36,278 bases of DNA, taken from assembly GCF_000381745.1 (NCBI RefSeq), contig NZ_KB907020.1, positions 1 to 36,278 of the forward strand. Direction: 5' to 3'. This document shows positions 35,087 to 36,278 of this stretch, in pieces (position 1 is the stretch's first letter; every line of letters begins with the position of its first letter). Origin of the DNA: Psychromonas ossibalaenae ATCC BAA-1528 (GTDB taxonomy: Bacteria; Pseudomonadota; Gammaproteobacteria; Enterobacterales; Psychromonadaceae). Under the pieces are notes generated by a model, which saw nothing but the letters and a program-made list of their open reading frames with translations, ran no database searches and was not told the DNA's origin. A program made the translations under genes and the position numbers.

Positions 35087-35626
35087 TTATTCCGTATACA
35101 GCTGGCGGTATGATTTAAACTCCCGCTGCTGTTCACCCAGTCCAAATTTTTGTGCAAGCCGTAATAACTGCTGCTTATATTCTTCTAGCATCTCTTCATC
35201 ATCGGTCATAATGGCAAACTCAGCAAAGTGTCCAATATTTTCAAGATAATCAAGCGTTATATGGTATTCACCTAAGAAATAGATACTGCGTGTTTTTTTC
35301 ATCTCTAAAACAGCTTCAAATCCCATCGTTGTCAGCATACTTTTAGCTTTCACTACATCTGCTATATTAAGTGCTTCACAGCGGTCTTCTTGCGGCCCTT
35401 TTACTATCCACAGCATAATGCCCGATGGCTGCATTTCTCTTATACAAACACTCTTATTTTCATTTTTTAAACAGTGTAAATTTGAATCAAAATAACAGTC
35501 ATGTTCGAGATTATTTTCCAGCATTATTTCAGGATTCATCTGATCTAAAGTAGATAAGAAAGATTCTCTAGAATTTAAGCGGTATTTTAATTCAACTTCA
35601 AATTTCCCTTCAAAATGTCCGTTCAT
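35087..35626 (-). CDS. CYTH-domain protein (class IV adenylate cyclase-like)
   Basis: The 179-residue protein has the CYTH signature ExExK as E10-V-E12-L-K14 (FEVELKYRL), plus SVCIRE, LWIVKGP, RCEALNIAD, EMKKTRSIYFLG, ITLDYLENIGHFAEFAIM and EMLEEYKQQLLRLAQKFGL, in the order of CyaB-type proteins. Such enzymes cleave or bind triphosphates; known activities are cAMP synthesis (CyaB) and thiamine triphosphatase. The typical GxFxExE strand reads GHFAEFA here, so the usual second acidic residue is absent and the activity may differ. GGGAT lies 9 bp before the ATG. Confidence 0.85.
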   Translation of the reverse strand: MNGHFEGKFEVELKYRLNSRESFLSTLDQMNPEIMLENNLEHDCYFDSNLHCLKNENKSVCIREMQPSGIMLWIVKGPQEDRCEALNIADVVKAKSMLTTMGFEAVLEMKKTRSIYFLGEYHITLDYLENIGHFAEFAIMTDDEEMLEEYKQQLLRLAQKFGLGEQQREFKSYRQLYTE

Positions 35627-35969
35627 TAGTATCCCTGCATGGCTCTATAATATAGACGCATGATACTGGTAATTGTTAATTTTGTCTTGCAGATGATTAT
35701 GAATAAGGAATGCTGTTTCTGATCTACACATTGACCATTGCATAACCTTATCGATATCCTGTTTCTAGCAGTAAGCGCGCTGGCCCCGGGGCTGGGGGGA
35801 TATTGAATATTTCAAATGCTTGTAATACCATTTCGTAAAACTAATTGCTCTGTTTCTATACTTGCAAGTGTGGTGTTATACCAAACTGATTAAGTAAATG
35901 GTCAGTTTTAGGCACAGGAAAAATCAATACTAGCAAGGTATTAATTGATGTAACTAGTGCCTTTTCCAA
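35627..35969. other. 343-bp region between the CYTH gene and the IS630 element
   Basis: Contains the probable end of the IS630 element and a bulged hairpin at 35910-35962 (AGGCAC with GTGCCT, inner AATAC with GTATT) just after the transposase stop. ACCATTT (35827-35833) and AAATGGT (35896-35902) form a second inverted pair. The promoter of the CYTH-sfsA pair should lie near 35640-35720. No gene seen. Confidence 0.45.
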
Positions 35970-36278
35970 TTAATTTTGATTAGTTGACTTTATAAGTTTG
36001 CCGTACGCTTTGTTAAGTTTTGAACGTGCGGCATCTACATCGAACATCCAGTTTATCGTTTCTTTTTTCTCATTGCGTTTAAGCGCCCAAGCGGATAACT
36101 CCCGTTTTAATGTATCCATGTCCGGTATGCGCCTGTCCAGACACTGTTTACTCATAACTCCAATCTCTATTTCCGCCATATTCAGCCAGCTGGCATGCTT
36201 CGGAGTGTAATGAAATTCCAGTTTGTTAAGTATTCTTCGCGCTTCTTCCGGCGGGTAGGCTTTATAAAGTGCCCCTGG
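35881..36278 (-). mobile_element. IS630-family insertion sequence, one end only
   Basis: The segment contains the C-terminal part of an IS630-type transposase and, about 90 bp beyond its stop, a sequence ATACCAAACTGATTAAG that resembles an IS end next to TA bases, the target of this family. The exact boundary and other end cannot be fixed from the window. Confidence 0.6.
35970..36278 (-). CDS. IS630-family transposase, C-terminal fragment cut by window edge
   Basis: The frame is open to the right edge: 33 codons from the edge give PGALYKAYPPEEARRILN and KLEFHYTPKHASWLN, running into MAEIEIGVMSKQCLDRRIP. This is the region carrying the third catalytic acid (DDE) of IS630 transposases. The stop at 35970 ends the protein with AYGKLIKSTNQN. 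An internal ATG at 36179 is not the gene start. The copy appears intact so far as visible. Confidence 0.9.
   Translation of the reverse strand, partial: PGALYKAYPPEEARRILNKLEFHYTPKHASWLNMAEIEIGVMSKQCLDRRIPDMDTLKRELSAWALKRNEKKETINWMFDVDAARSKLNKAYGKLIKSTNQN

Noticed and set aside
1..36278. tRNA or rRNA genes, prophage or integrative element with attachment sites
   Set aside because: No cloverleaf-like segment with a TTC-R-A loop, no rRNA core strings, integrase or phage structural genes were noticed. Two IS pieces at the edges do not by themselves define an island.

Overview
The window is chromosomal DNA of moderate-to-low GC from a gammaproteobacterium. The ldtD-mepK pair, sfsA, fpr, vsr, the CYTH-domain gene and the TPR-CHAT lipoproteins suggest a marine Alteromonadales-type host. 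Psychromonas or a relative is my best guess, but this rests on protein character and not on a database search. Both ends lie inside insertion sequences: the 3' end of an IS66-family transposase on the left, and the C-terminal part of an IS630-family transposase on the right.

Layout. 1-426: IS66 right end, inserted into an acetyltransferase (GNAT) gene of which only the first 27 codons remain. 560-8205: a mixed, mostly minus-strand block with a GlxA/AraC-type regulator, an AAA_28-like P-loop protein (plus strand), glgC, a membrane-attached glutamate-synthase-like FMN protein, a DCC-family thiol protein, an orphan periplasmic binding protein and an orphan vsr. 8275-10744: fpr, followed upstream by a decayed copy of its own 5' end, then a dmeF-like metal exporter in an operon with a MarR regulator and two matching operator-like dyads in front. 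11017-13296: the cell-wall pair ldtD and mepK. 13712-18144: a periplasmic NMT1-type binding protein overlapping by 4 bp a 1132-residue sensor with PAS, GAF, GGDEF and EAL domains, probably a ligand-controlled c-di-GMP switch. 18515-19063: a DUF3157-like exported protein closed by a strong terminator. 19555-31961: the most unusual region. A DUF4384 protein is followed by four tandem TPR-CHAT lipoproteins (each about 800-826 residues with the His/Cys caspase-like dyad intact), then a convergent LPP20-type lipoprotein. 32464-35626: an M3 metallopeptidase with a probable TTG start, then sfsA and a CYTH-domain protein on the minus strand.

How the genes work together. The four CHAT genes look like a duplicated pair: copies 1 and 3 share upstream and downstream flanks, and copies 2 and 4 share a different set. 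Later gene conversion has mixed the copies, with one 287-bp stretch identical between copies 2 and 4. All four have lipoprotein signals, so these would be envelope-anchored caspase-like proteases with variable sensor halves and nearly constant catalytic halves. The preceding DUF4384 protein and the LPP20 lipoprotein are likely partners by position and by shared domain type. I regard this cluster as the best candidate for an undescribed system, and the SBP plus GGDEF-EAL pair as the second.
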